64,000 nt of DNA from an uncultured Paracoccaceae bacterium (GCA_947499715.1 CANMPL010000004.1:62001-126000); one strand, 5' to 3'; counted from the stretch's first letter, positions 42,897-52,428 are shown. Notes: generated by a model not told the origin, from the letters alone. Translations and numbers: made by a program.

Positions 42897-43874
42897 ATGG
42901 CTTTGAAGGGTATTTTGGCGAAGTTGATTCCGGGGCGAAAGTCACAGGCGGAACCAGACGGCGACCCGCGTTTGTTGCAGGCGGCAGCTCATGCAGACGC
43001 GGCAGAGGCGCAGATTCTGGCCCAGTATCCTGACGGTGATGTGCCGCCAGAGGCGCAGGCGCAATTGGCCAAGATCGCCGAGATGAAGAAAATGACGCAA
43101 GCGGCACTGGCCGCAGATGAAGCAGATGATTTGCAAACGCTGATGGCCGCGGCCAAGGCGGCGCGGGCGCAATCAAACAAGCCCCGCGAAACGCAGGTGG
43201 CCGAGGATATGACGCCGGAAGGTCAGGCCTTGTTTGATGCCATCACATGGGGTGACGCCGTGGCGCTGCGCAAGGCCTTGCTGAATGCAGGCGTGAATGA
43301 ACGCTATGGGGCGCATGATGTGACCCCCCTGGTGCGCGCGATGGCAACACCGGACGTTTCGCTCGAGGTGTTTTTGGTGCTGCTCGAGGCCGGCGCCGAT
43401 GTCACCGCACCGACGCCTTGGGGCGGCAATGCGCTGTCAGCGATGGCAAGCGGTGACTTTGGCCATTGGCAATCTGATGCCACCGTTGCCCTGGCGCGTG
43501 CCCTGCACGATTTGGGCGCGGAATTCACTGACGTCGATCAGGAAGGTGCCATGCCGCTTCATGCGGCGATTATCCGGCAAAACCAACCGGTTGCAGAGGC
43601 GTTTATCGCCGTTGGCGCCGATATTGCCGCGCGGATGGACGACGATCTGGAAGACGAAGCCCTGCAAGGTGGCTCTCCTCTGCACATGGCGATCTGGCAG
43701 CCCCAGATGGTGGAATTTCTGATTGCACAGGGTGCCGATACCGGCGCTAGGAACACCGCCGGTCAGACCCCTGCCGACTACGCCGCGGACTGGCTTGAAA
43801 ACGGAGCAGAGCCTGAGGACATTGATGGTCTGTCGGGGTCTCTGGCGCTTTTGGAAAAGGCACGCGCGGCGTAA
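42897..43874 (+). CDS. Ankyrin-repeat protein
   Basis: A 325-residue protein with an N-terminal helical, acidic and Ala-rich region (about residues 1-100) and C-terminal ankyrin-type repeats. Recognisable repeat cores are LVRAMATPDVSLEVFLVLLEAGADV, PLHAAIIRQNQPVAEAFIAVGADI and PLHMAIWQPQMVEFLIAQGADT. A partner-binding role is likely; nothing points to an enzyme. Two ATGs overlap in frame (42894, 42897); the second has the better spacing from AGGAGG. It has its own ribosome site after the rpoH terminator. Confidence 0.78.
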   Translation: MALKGILAKLIPGRKSQAEPDGDPRLLQAAAHADAAEAQILAQYPDGDVPPEAQAQLAKIAEMKKMTQAALAADEADDLQTLMAAAKAARAQSNKPRETQVAEDMTPEGQALFDAITWGDAVALRKALLNAGVNERYGAHDVTPLVRAMATPDVSLEVFLVLLEAGADVTAPTPWGGNALSAMASGDFGHWQSDATVALARALHDLGAEFTDVDQEGAMPLHAAIIRQNQPVAEAFIAVGADIAARMDDDLEDEALQGGSPLHMAIWQPQMVEFLIAQGADTGARNTAGQTPADYAADWLENGAEPEDIDGLSGSLALLEKARAA

Positions 43875-43963
43875 GGCGCGCCGCCACCAAAGCCCAAAAA
43901 GAAGGGGTGACCTTTCCCCGCGAATAGGAAATGATTGCGCTATCACTTAGCGGAGGTGCGATC

Positions 43964-44926
43964 ATGCGGTGGGGTATTTTGGGTGCGGCAAAGTTCGCGC
44001 GGCAGCATATGGGGCCTGCGATTCACGCGGCCCGTGGTGCGCAGCTCGCCGCGATCGCCACGTCTGATCCGGCCAAGGCGGCCCCGTTTGACGCCTTTGC
44101 GCCGGGCATTCAGGTCTTCACCGACTACGACGCGCTTTTGGCGGACCCGACGATTGACGCGGTCTACATCCCACTGCCCAACCACCTGCACGTCGCCTGG
44201 ACGATCAAGGCGCTTGAGGCGGGCAAACATGTGTTGTGCGAAAAGCCGATCACGCTGAAGGCCCACGAATTTGACGCCCTGATTGCGGCCCGCGACAAGG
44301 CAGGCAAACTGGCCGCCGAGGGTTTCATGATCGCCCATCACCCACAATTCGCCCGCGCCAAGGCGTTGGTGCAATCAGGCGCAATTGGCAAGCTTTGCCA
44401 TGTCGATGCGGCCTTTTCGTTCAACAACGCTGCTGACACAGACAACATCCGGCAGGATCCGACCAAAGGCGGCGGCGGGTTGCGCGACATTGGCGTCTAT
44501 ACCTTTGGCGCGGCACGTTTCGTTACAGGGCAAGAGCCCGAAGTGATCCAGCACAGCGATCTGACCATGGAAAACGGCGTTGATGTCATCGCGCGGGTGG
44601 CGGCGCGGTTCCCCGGTTTCAGCTATGCCGCGATGGTGTCCATGCGGATGTTTACCCGGCAATATATCACGTTTCACGGCGATCAGGGCGTGCTGACATT
44701 GACCTGCCCGTTTAATGCGGGCGTTTTTGATCAGGCGGAACTGGTGCTGGAAAACGCGGCCCGAGCCCGCACCGTCGAACGGTGGCCCGGTGTGAACCAT
44801 TATGTGCTACAGGTCGAAAACTTTGTGGCAGCAGCGCAAGAGGGGGCCGCATACCCTTGCCCGCTGGAGTTTTCGCGTGGCACACAAGAGATGATGGATA
44901 TGGTCTTTGCCGCAGGGGGACAGTGA
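43964..44926 (+). CDS. Gfo/Idh/MocA-family oxidoreductase
   Basis: The 320-residue protein (start at 43964 behind GGAGG; the track start at 43931 is 11 codons earlier) is a sugar- or inositol-type dehydrogenase. It has the N-terminal RWGILGAAKFA Rossmann start, the cofactor loop VYIPLPNHLH and the family-defining CEKPITL near residue 92. A C-terminal alpha/beta domain follows (GGGGLRDIGVYTFGAARF). Substrate is unknown. It is followed 2 nt later by a small membrane protein gene. Confidence 0.88.
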   Translation: MRWGILGAAKFARQHMGPAIHAARGAQLAAIATSDPAKAAPFDAFAPGIQVFTDYDALLADPTIDAVYIPLPNHLHVAWTIKALEAGKHVLCEKPITLKAHEFDALIAARDKAGKLAAEGFMIAHHPQFARAKALVQSGAIGKLCHVDAAFSFNNAADTDNIRQDPTKGGGGLRDIGVYTFGAARFVTGQEPEVIQHSDLTMENGVDVIARVAARFPGFSYAAMVSMRMFTRQYITFHGDQGVLTLTCPFNAGVFDQAELVLENAARARTVERWPGVNHYVLQVENFVAAAQEGAAYPCPLEFSRGTQEMMDMVFAAGGQ

Positions 44927-44928
44927 CG

Positions 44929-45204
44929 ATGGATGACAATGGCGACGTCGAAAAGGACGACCTTGAACCGCTTTGGATGCGGCTGATCAATATGGTCATC
45001 GTCTGGGTGATGCTCAGTTTTGCCAGTTCGTTTCTGGGCCTGATGACCATCGCGCAGTTCATCGTGATGCTGGTCAATCAGCGCAAGCCCAATGAACAAC
45101 TGGCCGAAATGGGCACGACCCTTGGGGTCTGGATGGCCAAGGCCGCCCGCTACCAAACCGGCGCGAGCGAGGTAAAGCCCTGGCCCTGGACGACGCTGGA
45201 TTAA
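44929..45204 (+). CDS. DUF4389-like membrane protein
   Basis: A 91-residue protein starting at 44929, 2 nt after the oxidoreductase stop; the track start at 44782 lies inside the upstream gene. It has one long hydrophobic stretch (MVIVWVMLSFASSFLGLMTIAQFIVMLV) and the typical C-terminal GVWMAKAARYQTGASEVKPWPW of DUF4389 proteins. Function unknown. It converges with a LysM-protein gene, overlapping by 4 nt. Confidence 0.75.
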   Translation: MDDNGDVEKDDLEPLWMRLINMVIVWVMLSFASSFLGLMTIAQFIVMLVNQRKPNEQLAEMGTTLGVWMAKAARYQTGASEVKPWPWTTLD

Positions 45205-45689
45205 ATGTCGTTGCGGGGGATCCGCAGGATCTGACCGGGAAAGATCAGGTCGGGACTGGTCAGGATATGCGCATTTGCCCGGAAAATCGGTTGAAAGTCG
45301 GAGCTGCCGTATTGCGCATTGGCGATGCCGGTCAGTGTGTCGCCTGATTGCACCTCATAAGGTTGCCAGCCGCGATAACCGGGCATGATGCGCGGACCAA
45401 ACAGCACCGGGATCGTCACGCGCGGCCCGTCGGCTGTTGCGCCATCATCGGCCAGCGTGACAAAGACGCGGTCCAGTTGAAACAGATTGGTGTCGGGGAT
45501 CTCGATGCTGGATTGAAATTGACGCAGGCCCAGTGATCCCACCGTGGCGACGGCCGAATATTCATCGTGGCCTTCGGTGACAGAGACCGACAATGATCCC
45601 TCGAACGCGGTGGCGTTTCCCGCGATCAGGATACGCGACCCCACAAGGTCAAATGGCGCGGGCTGTTGAATGTCGAGTATGACGGACAT
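45201..45689 (-). CDS. LysM-domain protein with immunoglobulin-like (Gmad2-type) region
   Basis: From the ATG at 45689 (GGAG upstream) the protein has 162 residues. The N-terminal part (FDLVGSRILIAGNATAFEGSLSVSVTEGHDEYSAVATVG) looks like the Ig-like Gmad2 domain seen in secreted and spore proteins. The C-terminal 55 residues are a LysM module (YEVQSGDTLTGIANAQYG, ending FPGQILRIPRND) that binds peptidoglycan-like glycans. No signal peptide is visible, so location is uncertain. The track start at 45746 adds 19 residues without a better ribosome site. Confidence 0.75.
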   Translation of the reverse strand: MSVILDIQQPAPFDLVGSRILIAGNATAFEGSLSVSVTEGHDEYSAVATVGSLGLRQFQSSIEIPDTNLFQLDRVFVTLADDGATADGPRVTIPVLFGPRIMPGYRGWQPYEVQSGDTLTGIANAQYGSSDFQPIFRANAHILTSPDLIFPGQILRIPRNDI

Positions 45690-45790
45690 GGTAATCTCCT
45701 TCGGGTGTGAAACGGCTGGTTTTGAAATGCCAGCAGTATGCGCCAAAGAAGGGTCGCGCCGCTATGGGGGTATTCCTGCCCCCATCGCGA

Positions 45791-46276
45791 TCAGACGAGT
45801 GATAGCCGCAGGACGTTTTGCGGCCCCGCCAGGCCGGTCAGATGCTGGGTGCCGGTGTCGGTCCAACCGCCTTTGATATAGGCCTTGTAGCCGCCGGGGT
45901 TGCGGGTGTTCACCGTCAGGTAAGCGGCTGTTTTCAAAGGGTAAAGTGGGCGCAGATAGCTGGGCATCAACCGACAGGCGGCACTGCCAAAGCCCGCGCC
46001 TTGGCGGCTTTGGTCGATGATCATTGCGCGGATCCCGATACTATCCGAAGGCGCAAAAGTATGGGCGCGGCTGTAATGCCGATCGACCCGAAACATGCCG
46101 ATGACCTCACCTTCGTGCAGGATCACATGGATGTCGATGTGGTCCTTGGGGGTATCCAGCGCCTCTGCCGGTTGGCCAGAAAAGACGACCTGAAACGGTT
46201 TGACTTTGACCGCGCGCAGCGCGTCGCGGTGGCTGTCATCAAGCGGGGCGAGGGAGATCGGATTCAGCATAGGCAA
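45791..46276 (-). CDS. GNAT-family N-acetyltransferase
   Basis: A 161-residue acetyltransferase. It has the central strands and helix of the fold (VILHEGEVIGMFRVD, then IGIRAMIIDQSRQGAGFGSAACRLMPSYL), where RQGAGFGS is the acetyl-CoA pyrophosphate loop. Ending with a beta-rich tail (AYLTVNTRNPGGYKAYIKGGW). Acceptor substrate is not evident. It is divergent from the flavoprotein gene at 46447 with about 170 nt between starts. Confidence 0.78.
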   Translation of the reverse strand: MPMLNPISLAPLDDSHRDALRAVKVKPFQVVFSGQPAEALDTPKDHIDIHVILHEGEVIGMFRVDRHYSRAHTFAPSDSIGIRAMIIDQSRQGAGFGSAACRLMPSYLRPLYPLKTAAYLTVNTRNPGGYKAYIKGGWTDTGTQHLTGLAGPQNVLRLSLV

Positions 46277-46446
46277 AACGTGGCGCAGCCTAAGGCAGAG
46301 CGCAAGGGGGCGGGTGAAGGTAAGCTTTGTGCCAACTTTGCCCCTGACGCGTCCAGATCACAGGAACTACAAAGCGACCAAACGGGCGTTTGCAAGCGGT
46401 CACTGCGTGGCGCATGATCCGCAAGACGAAAAGGCAGGGGGCGGGC

Positions 46447-47097
46447 ATGACAGATAGTCCAATCAATCCAGACCACATCATTCGGGACGAGGCGCCGCTG
46501 CGCGACCTCTTTCCGCCAACGCATGAGATGGCACTTCAAAAGTGCATCACCCGGCTGGATGTACATGCGCGCGACTTTATTGCGCGCGCGCCCTTTGTCT
46601 GTGTGGGGACGCAGAATGCCGATGGCACCGCCGATGTCAGTCCGCGCGGGGATCCGGCGGGATTTGTCCAGGTGCTTGACGATCAGACCATCGCGATCCC
46701 TGACAGGCCTGGCAATAACCGCTTGGATACGCTGGCAAATATCGCGAGCAACCCCAGTGTCGGCCTGCTGTTCATGGTGCCGGGGTTTGACGATACCTTG
46801 CGGATCAATGGGCAGGCGGTGCTGACCACCGACCCCGACCTGCTGTCATCCATGGCGGTGCAGGGCCGCGCGCCCAAAATCGCGATCGTGGTCCAGATCA
46901 CCGAGATCTTCATGCATTGCGCCAAGGCTTTTCGACGGTCCCGCCTGTGGGACCCGACCCAGCTTCAGGATCGCAAGGAGATGCCGTCGCTGATGGCGAT
47001 CATGATGGATCAGGCAGGGGCGGCACCGCGCGACGATGACGCCGCGCAGGCCTTGGATGAAAAGCTTGAAAACAGCTACAAGCGGTCGATGTATTAG
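46447..47097 (+). CDS. PPOX-class FMN-dependent flavoprotein
   Basis: A 216-residue protein of the pyridoxamine-phosphate-oxidase-like split-barrel family. The start at 46447 (MTDSPINPD) is preferred to the track start at 46390 because the upstream part is not homologous-looking. The barrel is marked by FIARAPFVCVGTQNADGTADVSPRGDPAGFV and VGLLFMVPGFDDTLRINGQAVL. Such proteins bind FMN or F420 and act as oxidoreductases with unknown substrates. The stop overlaps that of the convergent peptidase gene by 4 nt. Confidence 0.82.
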   Translation: MTDSPINPDHIIRDEAPLRDLFPPTHEMALQKCITRLDVHARDFIARAPFVCVGTQNADGTADVSPRGDPAGFVQVLDDQTIAIPDRPGNNRLDTLANIASNPSVGLLFMVPGFDDTLRINGQAVLTTDPDLLSSMAVQGRAPKIAIVVQITEIFMHCAKAFRRSRLWDPTQLQDRKEMPSLMAIMMDQAGAAPRDDDAAQALDEKLENSYKRSMY

Positions 47098-48911
47098 TCT
47101 TCCATCGCCTCAAGTTCGTCGATGAAGCCTTCGATCATCGACAGGCCCTTGTCCCAGAACGCGGGGTCAGAGGCGTCGAGGCCGAAGGGGGCCAAGAGTT
47201 CCTTGTGGTGCTTTGATCCGCCCGCTTTGAGCATGTCGAAATACTTCTCGCGGAAGTCGGGGTCGCCCTCTTCGTAAACCGCGTAAAGCGCGTTCACGAG
47301 GCCGTCGCCAAAGGCATAGGCGTAGACGTAGAACGGCGAATGCACGAAGTGGGGGATGTAGGCCCAGAAGGTTTCATACCCCTCTTGGAAGTCAAACACC
47401 TCGCCCAGGGATTCCGCCTGCACCGACATCCAGAGCGCATTGATGTCGTCTGGCGTCAGCTCGCCCTCGGTTCGGGCGGCATGGAGCTTGCATTCAAAGT
47501 CATAGAACGCGATCTGGCGCACGACGGTGTTGATCATGTCCTCGACTTTACCGGCCAGCAGGACTTTGCGTTCTTCTTTGGTCTTTGCCCCCTCCAGCAG
47601 CTTGCGGAAGGTCAGCATTTCGCCAAAGACGGAGGCGGTTTCGGCCAAAGTGAGGGGTGTTGAGGACAGCAACTCGCCCTGACCAGCCGCCAGCACCTGA
47701 TGCACGCCATGGCCCAATTCATGCGCTAAGGTCATGACATCGCGGGGTTTTCCCAGATAGTTGAGCATGACGTAGGGGTGCACAGTTGTGACCGTCGGGT
47801 GGGCAAAGGCGCCGGGCGCTTTGCCGGGTTTGACCGGCGCGTCGATCCAGCCTTTGGTAAAGAAAGGCTCTGCCAGTTCGGCCATTTTGGGGTCGAAATC
47901 GCCGTAGGCGTCCATGACGGTTTTCTTCGCCTCGGCCCAGTCAACTAGCCGGTCGTCTTCCATCGGTAGGGGCGCGTTGCGGTCCCATGTTTGCATGGTG
48001 TCCAGCCCCAGCCACTTGGCTTTCAGCTTGTAATACCGGTGGCTCAGGCGCGGGTAGGCTGCGACCACGGCGTTGCGCAGGGCCTCGACCACCTCGGCCT
48101 CTACATGGTTGGACAGATGCCGCCCGGTCTGGGGCGTCGGCATTTTGCGCCAGCGGTCTTCGATTTCTTTTTCCTTGGCCAGCGTGTTGTGGACGCGGGC
48201 GAAGATCTTGATGTTTTCCTTGAACACGGCGGCCAGCGCATGGGTCGCCGCCTCGCGCTTGGCGCGGTCTTGGTCGGTCAGCAGGTTCAATGTCGCCTCA
48301 AGGTTCAGCGGCTCGCCATCGACGACAAATTCAAGGCCCGCCATGGTTTCATCAAACAGACGGTTCCACGCGGCGGCACCCACGGTGGATTGGTCGTGCA
48401 GGAATTTTTCCAGCTCGTCGGACAACTGATGCGGCTTCATCGCGCGCATCCGGTCAAAGACCGGCTTGTAGCGAGCAAGGTCGGCGTTCTCCGCGATCAT
48501 CGTGGCCAGTTGCGCGTCGTCCAAGCGGTTGAATTCAAGGCCATAAAACACCAGCGGTGTGGTGTAGGCGGTGATCTTGTCCTGCGCGTCGGCCATAAAC
48601 TTGGCGCGGTCGGAATCAACGGTATTTTGGTAATACCGCAGCCCGGCAAAGGACATGATGCGGCCCGCGATCACGTCGATTTCCTCGTAGCGCTGCACGG
48701 CTTTCAACAGGCCTGCGGCGTCCAGATCGGCCAACTTGCCTTCGTAGTCGCCCGCAAAGTCGGCGCAGGCGGTTTCCAGCCAGTCCATGTCGCGCGTCAG
48801 CTCTGGTGCGTCCTCGCTGGGATAAAGGTCACTCAGGTCCCATTCTGGCAGGTCGCCAAAGGCGTTGCCGCCGGATGCGTTGGCGTCAAAAACAGGTGTG
48901 GGATGTTGCAT
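47094..48911 (-). CDS. pepF: Oligoendopeptidase F-like M3 metallopeptidase
   Basis: The start at 48911 (MQHPTPVFDANA) gives 605 residues, the normal PepF length; the track start at 49061 adds 50 residues over a gap. The zinc-binding HELGHGVHQVL lies near residue 395, with the third ligand in a downstream E-containing helix. The N-terminal domain (EWDLSDLYPSEDAPEL) is typical of PepF/M3B enzymes, which cleave short peptides in the cytosol. Stands alone on the minus strand, convergent with the flavoprotein gene. Confidence 0.92.
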   Translation of the reverse strand: MQHPTPVFDANASGGNAFGDLPEWDLSDLYPSEDAPELTRDMDWLETACADFAGDYEGKLADLDAAGLLKAVQRYEEIDVIAGRIMSFAGLRYYQNTVDSDRAKFMADAQDKITAYTTPLVFYGLEFNRLDDAQLATMIAENADLARYKPVFDRMRAMKPHQLSDELEKFLHDQSTVGAAAWNRLFDETMAGLEFVVDGEPLNLEATLNLLTDQDRAKREAATHALAAVFKENIKIFARVHNTLAKEKEIEDRWRKMPTPQTGRHLSNHVEAEVVEALRNAVVAAYPRLSHRYYKLKAKWLGLDTMQTWDRNAPLPMEDDRLVDWAEAKKTVMDAYGDFDPKMAELAEPFFTKGWIDAPVKPGKAPGAFAHPTVTTVHPYVMLNYLGKPRDVMTLAHELGHGVHQVLAAGQGELLSSTPLTLAETASVFGEMLTFRKLLEGAKTKEERKVLLAGKVEDMINTVVRQIAFYDFECKLHAARTEGELTPDDINALWMSVQAESLGEVFDFQEGYETFWAYIPHFVHSPFYVYAYAFGDGLVNALYAVYEEGDPDFREKYFDMLKAGGSKHHKELLAPFGLDASDPAFWDKGLSMIEGFIDELEAMED

Positions 48912-48978
48912 GGGGCGTCCTTTGATGTGTGTTTGCGCATACATAGGCGCGCGAAAGGCCAAGGGAAAGCGCGTCGGA

Positions 48979-49848
48979 TCAGAAACGATAGAGTTGGGCG
49001 GGGTTCTGCACGAGGATGTGATGCCGTGTCGCGGCGTCGGGCACGGCGCGGTGGAAGGCATCCCAAAGCGCGTTTGCGGGCGGCATCTCGGCGCCGTTCA
49101 GCATGATATGTGGCCAGTCAGACCCCCACAGGCAGCGTTCCGGGTTGGCCGCCACCAGCGCCTGCACAAAGCGGTCCGTTTCTGCGTAGGGCGCATTTGC
49201 CAACCGGTAGAGACCCGAGAGTTTCACATAGGCGTGCCCCTCCGCCAGCAAACGGCAGAGCGCCTGAAATCCCGGCGTGTCGGGCCCGGCGGATAGATCC
49301 GTGGGCCAGCCGACGTGGTCAAAAACCACCGGCACAGGGCAGGCGGCGATATCCGGGGCAAGCGTTTCCATGTGCTGATCGGCGTGGCAGAGCATCTGGA
49401 TATGCAGCCCCCGGTCAGCAAGGCGCGGGGCCATCGCGCGGGCGCCGTCCCAGGTCAGCACACCGCCGTGGACGTAGTTCAGCCGCACACCGGCAAGGTT
49501 CCAATCCACAAAACGGTCAAGGTCCGCATCAGTTGCCTCATCCGGTAAAAGACCAATGCCCTTGAAGCCGGGTCCCATGTCGCGCACGGCGTTGATTGTG
49601 ACCGTGTTATCAAGGCCATAGAAGATCGAATGCACGATCACACCCCGTGTGATGCCAAGAGCGGCCAGATGCGCCTTGTAGCCTGCCAGATAGGCGGCAT
49701 AGGGCTGGGCGGGGTCCTCTGTCCGGCCCTCAAACAGCGGCAGTTCGCCGGGGGCCGCGAGCAGGTGAACGTGGGTGTCACAGGCGTTTGGCGGGGCGTG
49801 GGTCGTTGGCACGGGCGCAGGCGGCAGCGGGGCGATGGGTTTAACCAT
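48979..49848 (-). CDS. Amidohydrolase-family (TIM-barrel) hydrolase
   Basis: A 289-residue metal-dependent hydrolase of the amidohydrolase-2 type, resembling 2-pyrone-4,6-dicarboxylate lactonase and related enzymes. Motifs are ACDTHVHLLA near residue 20, VVFDHVGWPTDLSAG near residue 174, and GSDWPHIML with Asp near residue 240. The chosen ATG at 49848 (MVKPIAPL) overlaps the ligase stop region; the track start 9 nt upstream is possible. The link to DNA ligase is by position only. Confidence 0.78.
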   Translation of the reverse strand: MVKPIAPLPPAPVPTTHAPPNACDTHVHLLAAPGELPLFEGRTEDPAQPYAAYLAGYKAHLAALGITRGVIVHSIFYGLDNTVTINAVRDMGPGFKGIGLLPDEATDADLDRFVDWNLAGVRLNYVHGGVLTWDGARAMAPRLADRGLHIQMLCHADQHMETLAPDIAACPVPVVFDHVGWPTDLSAGPDTPGFQALCRLLAEGHAYVKLSGLYRLANAPYAETDRFVQALVAANPERCLWGSDWPHIMLNGAEMPPANALWDAFHRAVPDAATRHHILVQNPAQLYRF

Positions 49849-51430
49849 AGGTGGCAAGCATCTCTTTCAGATCGGCAAGGGTGTTGGCCTCTGCCATGGG
49901 TTTATCCTTGCGCCAGCGGAGCATACGCGGAAACCGCAGCGCAACCCCCGATTTATGCCGGGGCGAGGCGTTGATGCCCTCGAACGCGATCTCAAAGACA
50001 TGGTGCGGGGTGACCTGGCGGACGGGGCCGAATTTTTGCAGCGTGTTCTTGCGGACCCAGGCGGTGATCTCGCGGAACTCTGCATCGGTCAGGCCGGAAT
50101 AGGCCTTGGTGAAGGGGGTAAGTTCGTTGCCGTTCCAGACGGCAAATGTGTAGTCGGTGAACAGGTTCGCGCGCCGACCGTGGCCTGCTTGAGCATAGAT
50201 CATCACCGCGTCAATCGTCAGCGGATCGACCTTCCATTTCCACCAATCCCCGCGCTTGCGCCCCGCCAGATAGGGGCTGTCCAACCGCTTGAGCATCAGG
50301 CCTTCCGCGTGCAGTTCGCGCGACCGGTCACGTTCCGCCGCCAAGGCGTTCCAATCGGTGAAGGGAACCGAGGCAGATAGCCGGATTGGGGTGGTGATCG
50401 GGACAGCTTTAATCAGCTTTTCCAATTCCTTGCGGCGCGATGTAAATGTTTGCTTTCGGATGTCCTGACCGCGATGTTCCAACAGATCATAGGCCATCAG
50501 GATCACCGGTGCCTCTATCAGCAGTTTCTTTGGCACGGTCTTACGCCCAATGCGCGACTGCAAGGCATTGAAGCTAAGCGGTTTTTCGTCCCGAAACGCC
50601 AAAACCTCGCCGTCGATCACGGTGCCGTCGGGCAGAAAATCACGCAGCTGTGCCAGTTCAGGAAAACGGTCCGTCATCAGGTCTTCGCCGCGTGACCACA
50701 GGTGATGTTCACCGCCGCGCAAGATGAATTGGCCGCGAATTCCATCCCATTTTCGTTCGGCATTCCAATCTGTTGCAGGGTCAAGCTCATCCAAACTGTC
50801 CAAGCCATAGGCGAGGTAAAACGGATAGGGTCGCGACAGATCAGCGGTAGGATCGTCGGCGTCGATCAGGTCGGTCCACGTGGTGGTCGCCGGGGTCCAG
50901 TTGCCCATCAACTTATGGGTCAGCGTTGCCTCGTCCTGACCCGTGGCTTGGGCCAGTGCGCGGGTCATCAGTTTTTGACTGACACCAACCCGAAAGCCCC
51001 CAGTCAAAAGCTTGGTGAAAAGAAACCTTTCCTGTGTCGGCAGAACCTCCCATGCAGCCAGTATGCCGGCGCGGCGGGCTGGTTCATCTTGGGTCGAAAG
51101 CGTTTTGATATGGGTGATCCAATCGGTCAGGCTTTGGTCTGATGTGCCTTTGGGTTTGGGCAGGATCAGCGCGATGGTCTCGGCCAGATCGCCAACGATG
51201 CCGTAGCTCTCCTCAAACAGCCAATCGGGCAGGCCTGCCGCCTCTGCGGCCCACACGCGCAACTTGGTCGCGGTGATCATGCGTTTGGGGCGGCGACCGG
51301 AAAAGAGTGCGATGGTCCACAGCTTGTCATCGTCTGGCGCGGTGCGGAAATACGCAGCAAGGGCGGCCACCTTCACGCTTGTCTTGGTGCTTTCGTCGAT
51401 GCGGGCGAAGAGGGCGGCAAAATCCTTCAT
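49841..51430 (-). CDS. ATP-dependent DNA ligase (bacterial LigB/Lhr-associated type)
   Basis: A 529-residue ligase with the nucleotidyl-transferase lysine in ERKWDGIRGQF (Lys227), preceded by an N-terminal alpha-helical DNA-binding domain and followed by an OB-fold domain. Motif IV-like (EGLMLKRL) and motif V (WWKWKVDPL) are visible. This class is found next to a partner exonuclease and often a DEXH helicase and a metallophosphatase, in a DNA-damage module. Here only the exonuclease is adjacent (4-nt overlap, ATGA). Not a replication ligase. Confidence 0.88.
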   Translation of the reverse strand: MKDFAALFARIDESTKTSVKVAALAAYFRTAPDDDKLWTIALFSGRRPKRMITATKLRVWAAEAAGLPDWLFEESYGIVGDLAETIALILPKPKGTSDQSLTDWITHIKTLSTQDEPARRAGILAAWEVLPTQERFLFTKLLTGGFRVGVSQKLMTRALAQATGQDEATLTHKLMGNWTPATTTWTDLIDADDPTADLSRPYPFYLAYGLDSLDELDPATDWNAERKWDGIRGQFILRGGEHHLWSRGEDLMTDRFPELAQLRDFLPDGTVIDGEVLAFRDEKPLSFNALQSRIGRKTVPKKLLIEAPVILMAYDLLEHRGQDIRKQTFTSRRKELEKLIKAVPITTPIRLSASVPFTDWNALAAERDRSRELHAEGLMLKRLDSPYLAGRKRGDWWKWKVDPLTIDAVMIYAQAGHGRRANLFTDYTFAVWNGNELTPFTKAYSGLTDAEFREITAWVRKNTLQKFGPVRQVTPHHVFEIAFEGINASPRHKSGVALRFPRMLRWRKDKPMAEANTLADLKEMLATYG

Positions 51431-52428
51431 GCCTCATCTTCCGTATCGCCGGTGTAATCGGTGCTGACCACATGGGCGTCATAGCCTTGATCCGTCAGCC
51501 AGCGGCGAAACGGGTCGGTGTAGCCGTGGGTGACAAAGATCTTTTGTGCCCCTGTCGCCCGGATCGCGGTGTTCAGCCCCTCCCAATCGGCATGGTCCGA
51601 GACAACAAATCCGCGGTCCATCGCCCGTCTGCGCCGCACCCCGCGCAGCGCCATCCAGCCAGAGGCGAAGGCGGTGGAGGCGCGGCCAAACTGCCGCGCC
51701 CAAGGCTGCGCCATGGCACCCGGCGTGGCGAGGACCAGCGCGCCGGGGTAGTCTTTGACGTTCATGTCTGGCGTGACGCGGATCGTGTCGGGCAGGGGGA
51801 TGCCTTGGGCGCGCAGGACCTCGTTGGTGTTTTCAATCGCGCCATGGGTCAGGATTGGGCCGATGTCGGGGTCCGCGGCGGTCAGTAATCGTTGTGCCTT
51901 TCCAAGGGCATAGGCGCCAAGGATTGAAAAGCGCCCTGCCGCGGCATTGGCGGCCCACCAGCCGTTGATTTGGTCGGTCAGGACGTCCTGCGGTGTCCAG
52001 CTGAACACCGGCAGACCAAAGGTGCATTCGGTGATGAAGGCGTGGCAAGGGACTGGTGCAAAGGGCTCGGACAGGCCATCTGCCACGGTCTTATAGTCGC
52101 CTGAGACGACCCAGCTTTGCCCTTTGACGGTGACTTTGATCTGGGCAGAGCCGGGGACGTGGCCCGCGGGGTGATAGCTGACGGAAGCTGCGCCGATCTG
52201 GCGCGGTTCGAGAAACTTGAGCGTTTCAATCCGCGCCTGTGGGCCAAGGCGGTGCTGCATCACCGGGGCCGCCGCATCGGTGGCAAGATAGGATCCCATG
52301 CCCGCGCGGGCATGATCGGCGTGGCCATGGGTTATCAGCGCCCGGTCAACGGGGCGCCAAGGGTCGATATAGAAATCACCTGCCGCGCAATAGATCCCGC
52401 GATCTGTGAAAGTGAGCACATCTGCCAT
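51427..52428 (-). CDS. Ligase-associated DNA exonuclease (metallo-beta-lactamase fold)
   Basis: A 333-residue nuclease of the metallo-beta-lactamase/beta-CASP-like group encoded with the LigB-type ligase. The HxHxDH motif is visible as ITHGHADHARAG near residue 33, followed by GHVPGSAQ, a metal Asp in VVSGDYKT, an ECTFGLP block and a late SDHADWEGL. These are the ligands and hallmarks for the Lhr/ligase-associated exonuclease family. It is first in the two-gene unit and likely trims DNA ends before sealing. Confidence 0.88.
   Translation of the reverse strand: MADVLTFTDRGIYCAAGDFYIDPWRPVDRALITHGHADHARAGMGSYLATDAAAPVMQHRLGPQARIETLKFLEPRQIGAASVSYHPAGHVPGSAQIKVTVKGQSWVVSGDYKTVADGLSEPFAPVPCHAFITECTFGLPVFSWTPQDVLTDQINGWWAANAAAGRFSILGAYALGKAQRLLTAADPDIGPILTHGAIENTNEVLRAQGIPLPDTIRVTPDMNVKDYPGALVLATPGAMAQPWARQFGRASTAFASGWMALRGVRRRRAMDRGFVVSDHADWEGLNTAIRATGAQKIFVTHGYTDPFRRWLTDQGYDAHVVSTDYTGDTEDEA

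Noticed and set aside
47991-49106. A 371-residue plus-strand ORF opposite pepF
   Set aside because: Antisense of the peptidase, with no domain pattern.
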